From the NCBI GenBank assembly GCA_017311315.1, contig CM029670.1, positions 23,711,449 through 23,775,448 of the forward strand: a stretch of 64,000 bases of DNA. Direction: 5' to 3'. Below the pieces are notes generated by a model, which had not been told where the DNA came from, did no database searches, and was given only the letters and a program-made list of their open reading frames with translations. The position numbers were made by a program, and so were the translations under genes. Positions 21,719 through 32,840 of the stretch are shown piece by piece. Source of the stretch: Dendrocalamus latiflorus. Taxonomy: Eukaryota; Streptophyta; Magnoliopsida; Poales; Poaceae. The number at the start of each line of letters is the position of its first letter. The first letter of the stretch is position 1.

Positions 21719-22091
21719 CTCTGCTATGCCCTGCTCGACCGCGCCAGCACGTGACTAGGCCCCGCACCCACCACCGCTGTCTCCATGGACCGCTCAGCTT
21801 CGCGCCATCCGCGTCACGATGAATTCCACGCCTTTTTAATCCTTGTGCACGGCTCCATCCTCTTAGTTCCGCCATCTCCTCCCTCTTCCGCCGCATGCCA
21901 AGCTCGACCCACCGCGCATGCCGTGCTACTGTGCGCCACTGCCTCCTCCAGGCTAACTCGCTCCGACCACCGCGCGTGATTGCCATGTCCAATCCACTCC
22001 AGGCCCTACGCCAATAACGTTGCTGTCGCCCTGAGCCGTCTGTGCCCGTCTCACCGCGTCTGCCACAGTATTCCCGCGCTCGCATTGCACC
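21719..22091. other. GC-rich spacer between the two hAT elements
   Basis: This is host sequence of the two insertions, continuous with 19890-20154 on the left and 22998 onward on the right. A short plus frame at 21785-21979 has no recognisable domain. Nothing supportable is encoded. Confidence 0.4.
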
Positions 22092-22989
22092 TAGGGATGA
22101 AAATGGTCGGAAACGGTCGGAAAACTCATCAACCGTTTTCTACTTCTACATTTGAATACGAAAACGAAAGCGAAAGCGGTAAAGCCGGACACGAAAACGA
22201 ACGCGAACTTACGGAATATCGAGAATTTCGAAAATGAACCAATTCGAACGGAATTATGTCGAACACGGTCGGTATACGAAAATTCAATACGGAATACCGA
22301 CCTGTAGGACCAAGTGCATAACAAGTAACAAGTGACCAAGTACATAACAATTACCAAGTGCATGATCAAATTCAAGTGCATATAATAATTAACAAGTGAA
22401 TGACCCTTGGTCTTAAGTATTAACACAATAGCCGACACAAATACAATACAAGTCTAGATTAAGCAATTAACAGCTAGCAGAACATCTACAGTTCATCAGC
22501 ATCATCCATGAGGTCAGGATCGCTTTCCATATCTTTTGCTTCCTCATTGTCCTCCCCAGAGTCCTCATCCCCCTCCTTGTCCTTGTCCTACAAGTTTGCA
22601 AAGTGAATTAAAATTAGATGTAGCAATAGCATATTTCAGAGCAAGCAGTCAATAAACATACACATACCTCAATTTTCAGTTTAGCCACAACATTAGCCAA
22701 AGCCTCAACCTCAAGATCACTCACAATTGATCCAACCATTTTAGAATCTGAAAAAAAATTTGGTATTCCGTATTTCGAACCGTATTTACAATACGGTATA
22801 TTCCGAATAAAATGTAGAAAAGTAGAAAACGGTCGGAAAACGCCTAAACCGTTTTCGCTCCGTTTTCGAATTTGGTATTCCGTATTTCGAACCGAATTCG
22901 AATTTGTCCGAAAATACGAATTCGATCGGGTCAAATGTAGAAAACGATGCGGTTCGGTACGGGATATTTCCGTTCCGTTTTCATCCCTA
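22092..22989 (-). mobile_element. Defective hAT-like element 2 (898 bp)
   Basis: The left end TAGGGATGAAAATGG and the right end CCGTTTTCATCCCTA are inverted repeats. A perfect 8-bp duplication ATTGCACC flanks the element (22084-22091 and 22990-22997). Subterminal sequences are rich in CGGTCGGAAAAC and its complement. The interior carries two short minus-strand coding remnants that look like the acidic C-terminus of a hAT transposase. The perfect TSD suggests a more recent insertion than hAT element 1. Confidence 0.8.
22491..22744 (-). pseudogene. Probable hAT transposase C-terminal exons
   Basis: Minus strand: an exon-like segment around MVGSIVSDLEVEALAN (22744-22668) ends at a GTATGTG donor. 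After about 80 bp an acceptor TTGTAG at about 22590 leads into an acidic tail rich in Asp/Glu ending DDADEL and a stop near 22492. Acidic C-termini are common in plant hAT transposases. The segment is too short to prove identity, so the call rests mainly on its position inside a hAT-type element. Confidence 0.4.
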
Positions 22990-22997
22990 ATTGCACC

Positions 22998-23343
22998 CCA
23001 TCATCACCCTGAACTCGATATGCTGCGCGTTTGCCGCGCCATTGGTTGCCTCTGCATCTCTGCTCCTCGGTCGCTGCTACATTGTAGCTCTACCACCACC
23101 CTGCAAAGCCCCTTTTGCCCGCTCGATTGTGCCTACGAGCATACCGAGCCGCGCTTGCCTCTACATCTGTAAAAGGCCGCCCTAGTCGACCTTAGGCACC
23201 CACACCACTCCCCTTTCTCCACCACCACTGCTCCTCTAATGCCTGTGCCCCAAATAGGCCTTTGCCACATTCGTACGTTCGTTCTCTGCCATGCAGTGAG
23301 CCATTCTTCGAATCCTTTAAGCATATAGCACCTTCACCATCTC
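22998..23343. other. Unclassified sequence before element R
   Basis: GC-moderate sequence with short frames only and no recognisable domain. It ends where the R LTR begins (TGTTAAAGTG at 23344). Confidence 0.4.
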
Positions 23344-23392
23344 TGTTAAAGTGTGATAGAAACTCGTCATCGTATCTGTGTCGAATACTGCA
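23344..23392 (+). mobile_element. 5' LTR of element R, first segment
   Basis: It starts TGTTAAAGTGTGAT and aligns with 34763-34812. It is interrupted at CTGCA by element B; the rest of the LTR resumes at 28344. Confidence 0.7.
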
Positions 23393-23632
23393 TGTTGTAG
23401 AGGTGGCTCCCACCTAAGCCCAGCCGGTCTGTTAGAGGGTTGTAAAGCCCAAAATGGGACATGTATAATGACTTAAATACTCTTGCGAAGGGGTTCTTGA
23501 ATGTAAGGGCATAATTGTAAAATACGCCCGATGTGAATATATATATGGTTGCCATGGACACGGGGAAGCCCAAGCATTGTTCATCTAACATCTCCACTAC
23601 CACACGTTACTGTATGGTCTGTAACCACAACA
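23393..23632 (+). mobile_element. 5' LTR of element B, 240 bp
   Basis: TGTTGTAGAGGTGG...CCACAACA. It aligns end to end with 28096-28338, with roughly twenty differences by eye. A TATATATATGG motif at about 23540 is the likely TATA box. Confidence 0.85.
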
Positions 23633-23634
23633 GT

Positions 23635-23652
23635 TCGCGCCATCCATGGGGA
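23635..23652 (+). promoter_or_regulatory. Primer binding site of element B
   Basis: TCGCGCCATCCATGGGGA directly after the LTR resembles the tRNA-Asp complement TGGCGCCGT...GGGGA, with several changes. It is the plus-strand counterpart of the element A site. Confidence 0.55.
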
Positions 23653-23683
23653 AGACTGAGCAAGCTCTGACATCTAAAGAAGG

Positions 23684-25328
23684 ATGGCACCGAAGAAAGC
23701 TACATCATCGGCAGCGAAGAAGAGGAGGAGCACAACGGCAGCGCTCGTCAGCGCCAGGGCATCGGCATCGGCTCTAGGTACGGATGGCAACACCAGCGCC
23801 GCAGCTACTGACATTGACGCTTGTGGCACCACGGTCGACCCATCGTTGGCGCGGCGGTCGGCACGGACAGTACCGATCGGGTTGTCGGGAGCGGTGACAC
23901 CGATGCTCGCGCTGGCGTGGCTACCGCCCCCGTACTCGGCATGGGAGTGGTGAGTGGCTCAGGCGGTAATGTCGGCCTCATCACCGACTCTGGAGTCCAC
24001 CGCATCGGCGCGCCGGGCAGCTCCGAAGCGCAAGCCATGGTCGCTGCCAACCCAATGGTGTGTACCAGCGCTCAGGCCGGTGCAACCACATTGATGATGG
24101 AGCACGGGATCTGGCGGACCTCCGCGGAGCTGTGCAGGAGATGCAAGAGGCTCGGAGCCAGCAGACCCCACCGACGGCAGCGGTGGAGCCCACACCAAAG
24201 TGGGCAGACAGTCGCGACGCCCATACGACCAGTCGCGCCCTACTTCGGCATGTGGATCAGGAGTCCCCCCTCTCCGCGGGCCTGCAACAGTCGGCGTGAT
24301 CGGAGGACTTCAAGTTCCCCACCACCATCGAGCCGTACAAAGGCGATACGGACCCCCGGGAGTTCATGTGTGTGTACGAGAGCGCCATCGAAGCCACAGG
24401 CAGGGACGACTCCACCAAAGCGAAGGGACTTCCCCTCGCGCTGCAGGGGTGGCGCTCCCTTAGTTTTTTACCATAGAGCCAAACTCCATCTATGCGTGGG
24501 ACCAGATCCACGACCGCCTCTACAACAACTTCTAGGGGAATTACGTCGAGCGCGTCGATACGGATCAACTCTTCGTCATCAAGCAAAAACCCTCGGAGAG
24601 GCTCCGAGAGTACTTCAAGTGCTTTGCTAAGGTCCGCTGCCAGGTCAAGCACGTCAATGAGACCACCATCATCAATGCAGCGATACAAGGCCTCCGCCTG
24701 GGGCCGTTGGCCGAGTACAATGCGCGCAAGCCAATCAAGACGGTCGCGAAGCTCTTCGACAAGATGGAAGAGTACGCGAGGGCGGAGGAGGACGCACGGC
24801 AGCGCAAAGGCGACAACTCCGACACTAATCAAGCGGAGGACTCGTCGAAGAACGAAGACTCATCGAAGAAGGAGGACTTGTTGAAGGGCGCCACCAAGCG
24901 CAAGCAAGAGTCTTCGAAGGACGCCCCCGAGTGCAAGGACACCTCCAAGCATAAGTAGGACTCGTCGAGTGACAAGTCCAAGCGCAACCAACGTAGGTCC
25001 CAGAGGGCCCGCTATGTCTTCGACATCGAGGGTGGCTTTGAGGACAGTGCCCTCGCCGGTCACGGACGAGGTCGCAGAGGCCGGGGGCGAGGACGCAGCT
25101 GGGGTCACGACGATAGACTCCGTGCAAAGCAAGAAGCTCAGCACTACAACATGTGGTGTGAGGTGCATGGCCAAGGCGATCACTTCACGCAGGCATGCAC
25201 CACCATTGCGGTGCTCCGTCAGAGCGTCGCTAGGGATAGAGCCCTGGAAGCAAGGCCGCCGGTGGTGGCCCACGTGCAGCAACCGCAGGAGGGCCCCTGC
25301 GGATATAGGCCTCGGAGGGAGCCCAACT
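23684..25328 (+). pseudogene. Ty3/gypsy gag of element B, several frame breaks
   Basis: The start at 23684 gives MAPKKATSSAAKKRR. The retrotransposon gag core is then spread over frames: EPYKGDTDPREFM near 24330, a DQLFVIKQKPSERLREYF segment near 24560-24620, then GLRLGPLAEYNARKP near 24690-24730. A Lys/Glu-rich linker and an Arg/Gly-rich stretch follow. A compact zinc-knuckle-like CEVHGQGDHFTQAC near 25155-25196 resembles the CEFH...H...C motif of Tat-type gags. A stop lies at 24537 and another near 24956. After 25328 a solo LTR interrupts the region. A nucleocapsid role is inferred from family; this copy cannot make the full protein. Confidence 0.75.
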
Positions 25329-27314
25329 TGTAGGATTGGATATGGCAACAGAGGAGGGGGGATGAATGGTGCCTCTTTAAAATCGCCCCTCAAAAGTATC
25401 CACGTGCGAATCTTTTCCTCTCCGATAGCTACAAAAGCTATGAAGATAGAGATTCACACTCTCTGGATATTCCTACTGAACAAACAAGAAATAAGTAGAG
25501 AAGAAATCAATGAGGAAGACAAGGCACAAAAGATAGAACCAGAAGAGAAGGAGCTGCAGGGGGGCCGGTCAGACCGCAATGGCACAGCCGGTCTGACCGG
25601 TCTTAAAGTGCCGGTCTGACTGCCCCTAAAGCCCGGTCTGACCGCCCATCAAATTCCGGTCTGACCGGTCACATGCCGCCGGTCAGAGCGCCGGCTATAG
25701 CCCGGTCCAACCTCCATTAAGTGACCGGTCAGACCAGCCCTGGTCTAGACAGAAAACCAGCAGACGACAGAAATTTGAGACTTTGCTCAAATTAATGAAT
25801 TTTGATGAAATCTTCTAATCTTTTCAACCAACAGAACAAGGACTTGATTTAAATAGTAGCAGGGCCTCACGAACCAAAAGAACTCATATAGAGAGCAAGT
25901 AATTAAGAGTTGAGCAAAAATCTGAAAAGTGAATTGAGAATGAACTGATTTTCAGATTTCTCTCAAATCTTGAATCTTTTGCTCATGAGCTTTTGCATTC
26001 ATCTTAGCAATGATCTCAGGACTTAATTACCCACATCTCATGCCATCTTAAGAAGGGAAATCACAAGAGTTCATCTTCCCCTGACTCAAAACCCTAGAAC
26101 AGTGAAAAACAGAGCACATTCAGAAAACTGAGCGAAAAGGGAATCTTTGATTTGAGCAGCTGGCTCTTGGGAACTAATCGACCAAATGATCTTGAGAGAA
26201 ATCACTCAAACAAAAGAATCAATCAGAGAGAAACAGAAAACAGACAATGAACTGAAAAACTCGAGATAACTCAAATGGGTTCATTTCTGAGAGATGAATG
26301 ATTACAACTAAGAGTTCTACGTCCCCATACACAATTGATACAAAGAAAATATGCTACATGCTTGAGAACACACACAGGAGCTCACTCCCTCTCCTACTGC
26401 TCAAGCCATACACCTCCACACACACAGGCTGCTCTCTATTTCACTGGAATGAGCTCTCTAACCTGAATACATACCCACTCCTTGCTCTTCATTCCCTTTT
26501 AACAACCAGCCCATACACTAGAAAGGGAATTCAAAAAGTGTCATACAAGTTCCACTCCCTCACCTCACACACCACATGGGGCAAGAAAGTCAACAACCAG
26601 ATTTTGGAGGGAAAAACACCTCCTCTACTCATTTGCTTGAGTCAATTTACCAAATTGCCCCTCAAGCACCTTCCTGGAAGCTTCCCGCGTCCGGTACCTT
26701 GACCGTCTGGACCTCGACTCCTCCCCGAGTCTAGTCCGGTCCGCTCCGCTGCACACGACCGCACCCGGCATCCTGACCGTCTGGACCTCAACTCCTCCCT
26801 GAGTCTAGTCCTGATCCACTCGCCGCTGCCCATCGTGTCCACCCGACACTGACCGAGACCTCCGACTCCACCTGAGTCAAGTCCTGGTTTGCTCCGTTGC
26901 GCACGACCGCAACCGACCTCCAAACCGTCTAGACCTCCGACTCCTCCCTGAGCCTAGTCCCGGTTCTCTCGTCGTCGCCCGTCGTGTCCGTCACCGGTAG
27001 CTCCAGCTCCGGTTCCTCGTCTCCGGACTCGCAACCACCTCACCAGCCTCGATCATCTTCGGCATCACCGACCATCTGGACCTCAACACCTCCTGTGCCT
27101 AGTCCCAGTCTACCTCGCCTCACCATGACCTAGCTCCGAAGTCCTGCAGTCACACAGACAAGCAAACCGTCACATAGCACCGCACGAAACAGCATAATCA
27201 ATATTAGCACAAGTAAAGGTACTCAACCCTAGAATACCCAAAACAAACTCAAACTCACTAAACCACTATCAATCACTCATCACCAACATGGGGATACCTC
27301 CACATGGTCTCTCA
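25329..27314 (-). mobile_element. Sirevirus solo LTR (1986 bp) inside element B
   Basis: The minus-strand start TGAGAGACCATGTGG at 27314 matches the LTR start at 61092. The end at 25329, TGTAGGATTGG in plus, corresponds to ...CCTACA. The inner end region aligns with 62840-62893. It is flanked by a perfect 5-bp TSD, CAACT (25324-25328 and 27315-27319). With no internal sequence, it is a recombined solo LTR. It contains a cluster of GGTCTGACCGG palindromes at 25560-25745. Confidence 0.88.
25560..25745. repeat. Cluster of CCGGTCTGACCGG palindromes in the solo LTR
   Basis: About eight copies of CGGTCTGACCGG or GGTCAGACCG, spaced roughly 20-30 bp. Each is a perfect or near-perfect palindrome around TCTGA/TCAGA. 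The same motif cluster occurs in the 3' LTR at 62505-62660. Sirevirus LTRs are known to carry clustered CG-rich palindromes. Confidence 0.9.
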
Positions 27315-27380
27315 CAACTGTTTGCCTCCCAACGATCGGGAAGTGCAACCGGTGGAAGCCAAAGATGCGCAGTTGCCCGG

Positions 27381-27645
27381 TCGCCTGACAGTGCACGACG
27401 TGCCAATAGCGTCCCGCCACATGTCCCGCTCTCTCGGGAAGGAACACACGACCGCGATCGTGCGATCGCCTGACAGCGCACGACGAGCTAATCGCATCCT
27501 TCCACGTGTCCCGCCCACTCGGGAAGGAACGCATGACCACGGTCGTGCGTCCGCCTGACAGCGCACGACACGCCAATCGCGTCCCGCCGCCTGTCCCGCT
27601 CCCTCGGAAAGGTGCATACGACCATAGTCGTGCGACCGCCTGACA
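27381..27645. repeat. 85-bp tandem repeat in the 3' half of element B
   Basis: The anchor CCGCCTGACA or TCGCCTGACA recurs at 27381, 27466, 27551 and 27636, an exact 85-bp spacing. Units contain CGCACGAC, a GTCCCGC...CTCGG segment and GGAACG. It lies downstream of gag, ahead of the 3' LTR. Confidence 0.92.
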
Positions 27646-28095
27646 CCCCAAGAGTCGACGTGATCCTCGGCGCCATTAAGACATCGTCTTCGGGCTGCGA
27701 GCCATTGGGCTGTACGTCGACTTCGCGTCCACAGGACAACCCCGGAAACCACTTCGGTGACGTGTCCGCTCCGGCCTCGTCTCCGCAGGACGAGCCCACC
27801 CTCGGCTTTGACCTCGCATACGCGGGGCGGGCCTGGCCCACGCTTCCCCAACATGTCCGCAGGATGAGCCCGATCTTGCCTCAACTTCGACTCGGTGAGG
27901 CGACTCCGCCAGCAACTTCGACTTCGCGGCCGGAGACGGCTTCGGCAACCAGTTCGACTTTGTGTCCTCAGCGCGAAGTTGGGCTGCGCCGGCAAATCTA
28001 TTTCTGCCCAAGGTCACAGGTCGCAGGGACGGAGGGGGCCAAATGGCTCAGCGACATGATTTCGGCCCATGAAGCCCTTCACCATGAGAGGCTCC
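27646..28095 (+). other. 3' non-coding region of element B
   Basis: GC-rich sequence from the 85-bp repeats to the 3' LTR, with repeated ACTTCG and CGACTTCGCG motifs. Short frames only, with no pol domain. The polypurine tract before 28096 is weak (ATGAGAGGCTCC). Confidence 0.5.
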
Positions 28096-28338
28096 TGTTG
28101 TACGAGTGGCCCCCACCTAAGCCTAGCCGGCCTGTTAGAGGGTTGTAAAGCTCAAAATGGGACATGTATAATGACTTAAATACCCTTTGCGAAGGGGTTC
28201 TTGAATGTAAAGATATAATTGTAAAATATTCCCCATGTGAATATATATATATGGCTGCCCTGGACATGGGGAAGCCTAAGCATTGTTCACCTAACATCTC
28301 CACTACCACACGTTACTATTTGGTCTGTAACCACAACA
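28096..28338 (+). mobile_element. 3' LTR of element B, 243 bp
   Basis: TGTTGTACGAGTGG...CCACAACA. It is homologous to the 5' LTR and is followed by the CTGCA duplication at 28339-28343. Confidence 0.85.
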
Positions 28339-28343
28339 CTGCA

Positions 28344-28635
28344 CTATACGTGACATCAAACAGTGCATATGCCGAGCCATATCAATGTGGCAACAGTAGG
28401 TGTATTCGACTCTGATTTGGTTTTTCTCTCCATTAGGGATCTTTATCCTTTATATATAACCCATGTAGTCATATGGTTGAAATACGCTGAAATTCTATAT
28501 GCTTTTAAAAATTTTCTCATATAGTGATTTTCACCTTCGTGTATATGGCGTTTCCCCACAATGGTTTTTCATGTTAAATTCGTTTCTTATTATTTTGATC
28601 TTTAATTCATATTTTTTGCCATACATTTTATAACA
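28344..28635 (+). mobile_element. 5' LTR of element R, second segment
   Basis: It continues the LTR begun at 23344 and aligns with 34813-35101, including GTATTCGACTCTGATT and the TATATATA stretch near 28450. It ends TTTTATAACA. Confidence 0.7.
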
Positions 28636-28637
28636 AG

Positions 28638-28649
28638 TAATATCAGAGT
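28638..28649 (+). promoter_or_regulatory. Degraded PBS of element R
   Basis: TAATATCAGAGT two bases after the LTR end corresponds to the initiator-Met site TGGTATCAGAGC with three differences. Confidence 0.55.
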
Positions 28650-29010
28650 TTCGAATTTAAAAGTCTCCCCACTGCCTCGAGGAGGAGACGACTTCCGAAA
28701 CGGCTATCGCGCCGCACCACGACGCGGAGCGACACCATCGCACGGCAGCACCTAAGCGACACCATCGCACAACATCAAGGAGCAGCCATATCTCCCACAC
28801 ACGTCCTCGTGGCATTAAGGCGACATCAAGGGGCATCCTGCGCTGCATTAGTCGCTGAATCAATTCGGCATCCGATTTCGTCTCGGCGGCACCTGTGCGG
28901 CATTCGATCAACATAGTCGCAGCAAATCGCCGTCTTGTACGACTCGGCGACACGATGCGTCAGTACGAGGACTTGCCAAAGTGTTTGGGCTCCTGTCAGA
29001 TTCCAACTCA
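28650..29010 (+). other. Leader of element R, no gene
   Basis: GC-rich sequence after the PBS with repeated CGACACCATCGCAC units (28730-28780). Short frames only. Confidence 0.4.
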
Positions 29011-29344
29011 GAGCAAGTCCAATAATAGAGTCAAGTGCTTGGCTATAAGTCAAGTTATAAGAGCCAAGTTATACAATAATCTGTCTTTTATTTATCTACA
29101 AAAGATTTTTTTATTATTATATGGTACCATGTCTCATATTCTCTTTCCTACCCCTCCTCACATACATTTATTATCTGGACCCACCACTGCATAGGCTCCC
29201 GTGTGCAGCTTGTTGCTTGCATGAGAGCCAAGCTCTCCTCTCTCTCCTCTCTTCTCTCCTCCATATCAGCAAAAATGCTGACTAGCTTGGCTATAAGACC
29301 ATTTGCTGACTAGCTTGGTTATAAGACCATTGTTGTACTTGCTC
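29011..29344. mobile_element. MITE with GAGCAAGT termini (334 bp)
   Basis: Left end GAGCAAGTCCAATAATAGAG, right end ACCATTGTTGTACTTGCTC (inverted). A 3-bp TCA repeat lies at both flanks (29008-29010 and 29345-29347). The right end has a short internal duplication: GCTATAAGACCATT and GTTATAAGACCATT occur 25 bp apart. No coding capacity. Superfamily not assigned; this terminus is common among grass MITEs. Confidence 0.7.
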
Positions 29345-29729
29345 TCAGTACAAGGAAGCCGGCTGCAGCAGCTATTATTATTTGCCGTTCCGCAGCATCA
29401 ATTCCGAGGAGCAATACATAGCAGCACCAAATAATTTCGTAAGCCGTTAATAGGTACATAAGAAATCGTACCACAACATTTAAGTATCCACAACTCGATA
29501 ATTTCAACTCGTCTTAACTCTATTTCATGACTCGGCTCTATACTAAGCGTCGACCCACGCTCTACCCTAGCAACTGTTCCAGCGTCAGGTTCACCAATAC
29601 CATTGCCCGCGCCGGCTGGTGCCATGCCATGGCGTAGTACTGTGCCACCTTTATCAACGATCTTCCACCTCAGTTGATCGTTGCATTGCTTTTGTTGGAG
29701 GTGGAATTTACTGTACTTTAGATTGTTGT
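29345..29729. other. Spacer before the Tork-like remnant
   Basis: No supportable gene. A 75-codon minus frame (29398-29625) has no recognisable domain. The copia homology begins abruptly near 29730, so its 5' LTR and gag start are missing. Confidence 0.4.
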
Positions 29730-32700
29730 GCCAAGAAAATCCAGTCAGTCCTCATGTAATCAAGATAATTGGTTACATTGAAAGTTTAAAAAAACTTGGT
29801 TTTCCTCTTAGCCAAGAGTTGGCTACTGATGTACTTCTCCAATCGCTCCCTCTCACATTTGAGCTAGTTATTTTGAACTTTCATATGAATGGCATGGAGA
29901 AGTCAATGATCGAGTTGCATAGGATACTCAAATCAACAGAGGAAAGCATTAAGAAAAGCTCTAATCATATAATGATAGTTTAGAATACTACCAACTTAAA
30001 AAAAAAGAAGTCTAAATCTTTGGGCAAAAGAAAGGGCATGAGCAAAACTCAAGATGAGATCTCGAGTATCAAACTTAAGCTTTAGAAGCTAAAGATTGGT
30101 GTTGCACCTGATACTATTTGCTACCATTGCCAAGAGACTGGACATTGGGAGATGAATTATAAAAAGTACTTGGTAGAACTGGAAAAACAGAAGGGAAGTA
30201 AGACTTCTATTTCAGGTATAAATATTACAGAAATAAATCTTACTACTTCTTATATTGATTTTTGGGTATTTGATACCAGATCAATTGCTCACATTTGTAA
30301 TTCAATGGGTTGATAAGGAGTAAGAGTTTAGCAATTGTTGAGGTTGATCTTCGATAGGCAATAGAGTAAAAGTTGCTTTATTAGCTGTTGGCGTACTTTA
30401 CCATTATCTCTACCCTTAGGATTAGTTTTGGAATTGAATAATTGTTATTATGTTCCTGTCTTAAGCAAAAATACTATTTTTGCTTCATGTTTGGGAGCAG
30501 AAGGTTATGGGTTTAGAATAAAGAACAATTGTTATTCAATCTATTTGAATGATATACTTTATGGTCATGCTCTATTGATGAATAGATTATATATTTTGAA
30601 TCTTAAGGATGTGCATGTCTATAACATAAATTCTAAAAGACTTCGACCTAATGATTTGAATTCTACTTATATTTGACATTTTCATTTGGGTCACGTAAAT
30701 GAGAAGAGCATGGTGAAGCTTCATAAAGATGGTCTTCTAGACTCATTTGATATCGAATCATTTGAAACATGTGAGTCTTGTTTACGTGGCAAAATGATTA
30801 AGGCAACTTTCTCTGGTCTAAGTGAGAGGGCAAATGACTTGTTGGCCTTAGTGCATTCGGATGTATGTGGGCCAATGAGCTTAACGGCCAGAGGTGGTTT
30901 TTAGTACTTCATAACTTTTACCGATGACTTTAGTAAATATGGTTACATCTACCTAATGAGGCATAAGTTTGAATCCTTTGAAAATTTCAAGAAATTTCAG
31001 AATAAGGTACAAAATCAACTTAGCAAGACAATTAAAGCCATACGATCAGATTGTGAAGGTGAATATTTGAGCAATGGGTTTTGTGATCATCTAAAGTAAT
31101 GTAGAATTGATCCATATCTAACTCCACTAGGAACACCTCAATGGAATGGGGTGTTTGAATGACAAAATCGGACCTTATTAGGCATGGTTCGGTCCATGAT
31201 GAGCCAATTTGATCTGCCATTATGTTTTTGGGGTATGATCTAGAAATAGCTGTATTCACATTAAATAGGGTTCCATCAAAAGCTGCAGAGAAGATATCAT
31301 ATGAGATATAGACTGAGAAGCGTTCTGGGTTGTCTTTTCTTAAAATATGGGGGATGTGAAGCATATATAAAACATTTGAAATCGACAAGCTCACATCTAA
31401 ATCTGATAAATGCTTCTTTATGGGGGTATCTAAGGAAATTAAAGTATATAACTTTTATAAAAGGGATAAGAACAAAGTGTTTGTTGCTCAAAATAGTGTC
31501 TTTTTGGAGAAAGAGTTTCTCTCAAAAGGAGTTAGCGGGAGCATGGTGACACTCGAAGAAATTCGAGAGCCATCAAAAAATATTTCAACTCCTACTGAAC
31601 CTGATCCTCAATAGAATGTATATGTTATAGAACCTGCGGAAGAGGCGCCAACTCCTCGTAGGTCTGAAAGGCCACGTGAATTGCCAATAATGTATCGATA
31701 TGATATTTTATTATTGGACAATGATGAGCCTATAACTTATGAGAATGTGACGAGGGGCCTAGACTTTGAAAAATGGCTTGGAGCCATAAGATCCAAAATT
31801 TAATCCATATATGATAATCAAGTTTGAACCTTGGTTAATCTACACTGTGGTGTAAAAACCATTGAGTGCAAGTGGGTTTTTTTACACAAAAGATAGACAT
31901 AAATGGAAATGTTCATATCCATAACGCACGATTGGTTGTGAAGGGTTTCAAATAAATTAAAGTTGTTGGCTATGATGAAACCTTTTTACCCATCGCTATG
32001 CTTAAGTTTATCCGGATTATTCTAGCTATTGTTGTATACTTCGATTATGAGATATGGTAGATAAATGTCAAAATGATTTTCCTAAATGGAAACCTAAGTC
32101 TTATCAAAACTCAATGTCCTTCGACACCTAATGAGTGAGATCAGATAAGTAAGATTCCATGTACTTCTACCATTGGTTCTATCATATATGCCATGCTTAG
32201 TACACGCCCAGATGTGTGATATGTTCTAAGTATTATGAGAAGATATCAGTCAGATCTAGGTAAAGGTCACTGGATAGCTGTAAAAAACATAATTAAATAC
32301 TTGAGAAGGACTAAAATTGTGTTCCTTGTTTATGGAGGTGAGGAATAGCTAGTTGTAAATGGTTACACTGATGCTAACTTCTAAACCGATAAAGATGATT
32401 TTTAATCACAGTGTAGGTTTGTGTTTTGCCTTAATAGAGTAGTGAGCTGGAAAAGTTCCAAGCAATAGACAGTCGTTGATTCTACAATGGAGGCTCAGTA
32501 TAAAGGTGTAGAGGAGGCTCTTTGGATAAACAAGTTCATCTCTGAGCTGCATGCGGTCTCTAATGCTTCTGGTCCAATGAATATCTATTATGATAATAGT
32601 GAAATTATTGTACAAGCCAAGGAGTCTAGATCACAAAAAACTCCAAGCACATATACTTCGACATTTTCACCTCATTCATGAGATTATTGATAGAGGCGAT

Positions 32701-32820
32701 GTGAAGATATGTAAAGTGCATATGGATTTAAATATTGCTAATCCATTAACAAAGCCTCTTCTGCAGCTAAAGGTTAAGGCGCACACAAGAGCTATGGGTA
32801 TGAGATACTTGCATGATTGA
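29730..32820 (+). pseudogene. Tork-like copia gag-pol, heavily mutated
   Basis: In order: gag C-terminal half (29738-29983), zinc knuckle CYHCQETGHWEMNY near 30118-30160 whose last Cys is Tyr, protease motif DTRS near 30270 where Gly of DTGS is lost, and GAG-pre-integrase with CESCLRGK near 30770-30795. Then integrase with VHSDVCGP and TDDFSKYGY near 30850-30940, an RT start with FLNGNL near 32075-32095, and RNase H with TDANF and MEAQYKGVEEALW near 32370-32530. The frame ends at KAHTRAMGMRYLHD, 32818. The YVDD region of RT is deleted between about 32095 and 32100. Many stops and shifts mean no function remains. Confidence 0.8.
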
Positions 32821-32840
32821 CTCTAGTGCAAGTGAGAGAT

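Larger units (their letters stand above)
23393..28338 (+). mobile_element. Element B: non-autonomous Ty3/gypsy retrotransposon with gag only
   Basis: Paired LTRs (23393-23632 and 28096-28338) with TGTTGTA...CACAACA termini are flanked by a perfect 5-bp TSD, CTGCA (23388-23392 and 28339-28343). A tRNA-Asp-like PBS follows the left LTR. The interior encodes a decayed gag and no protease, RT, RNase H or integrase. A Sirevirus solo LTR interrupts the end of gag. Without it the element is about 2.95 kb. Its 3' half has an 85-bp tandem repeat. LTR ends, PBS type and 3' tandem repeats parallel element A. Confidence 0.85.
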
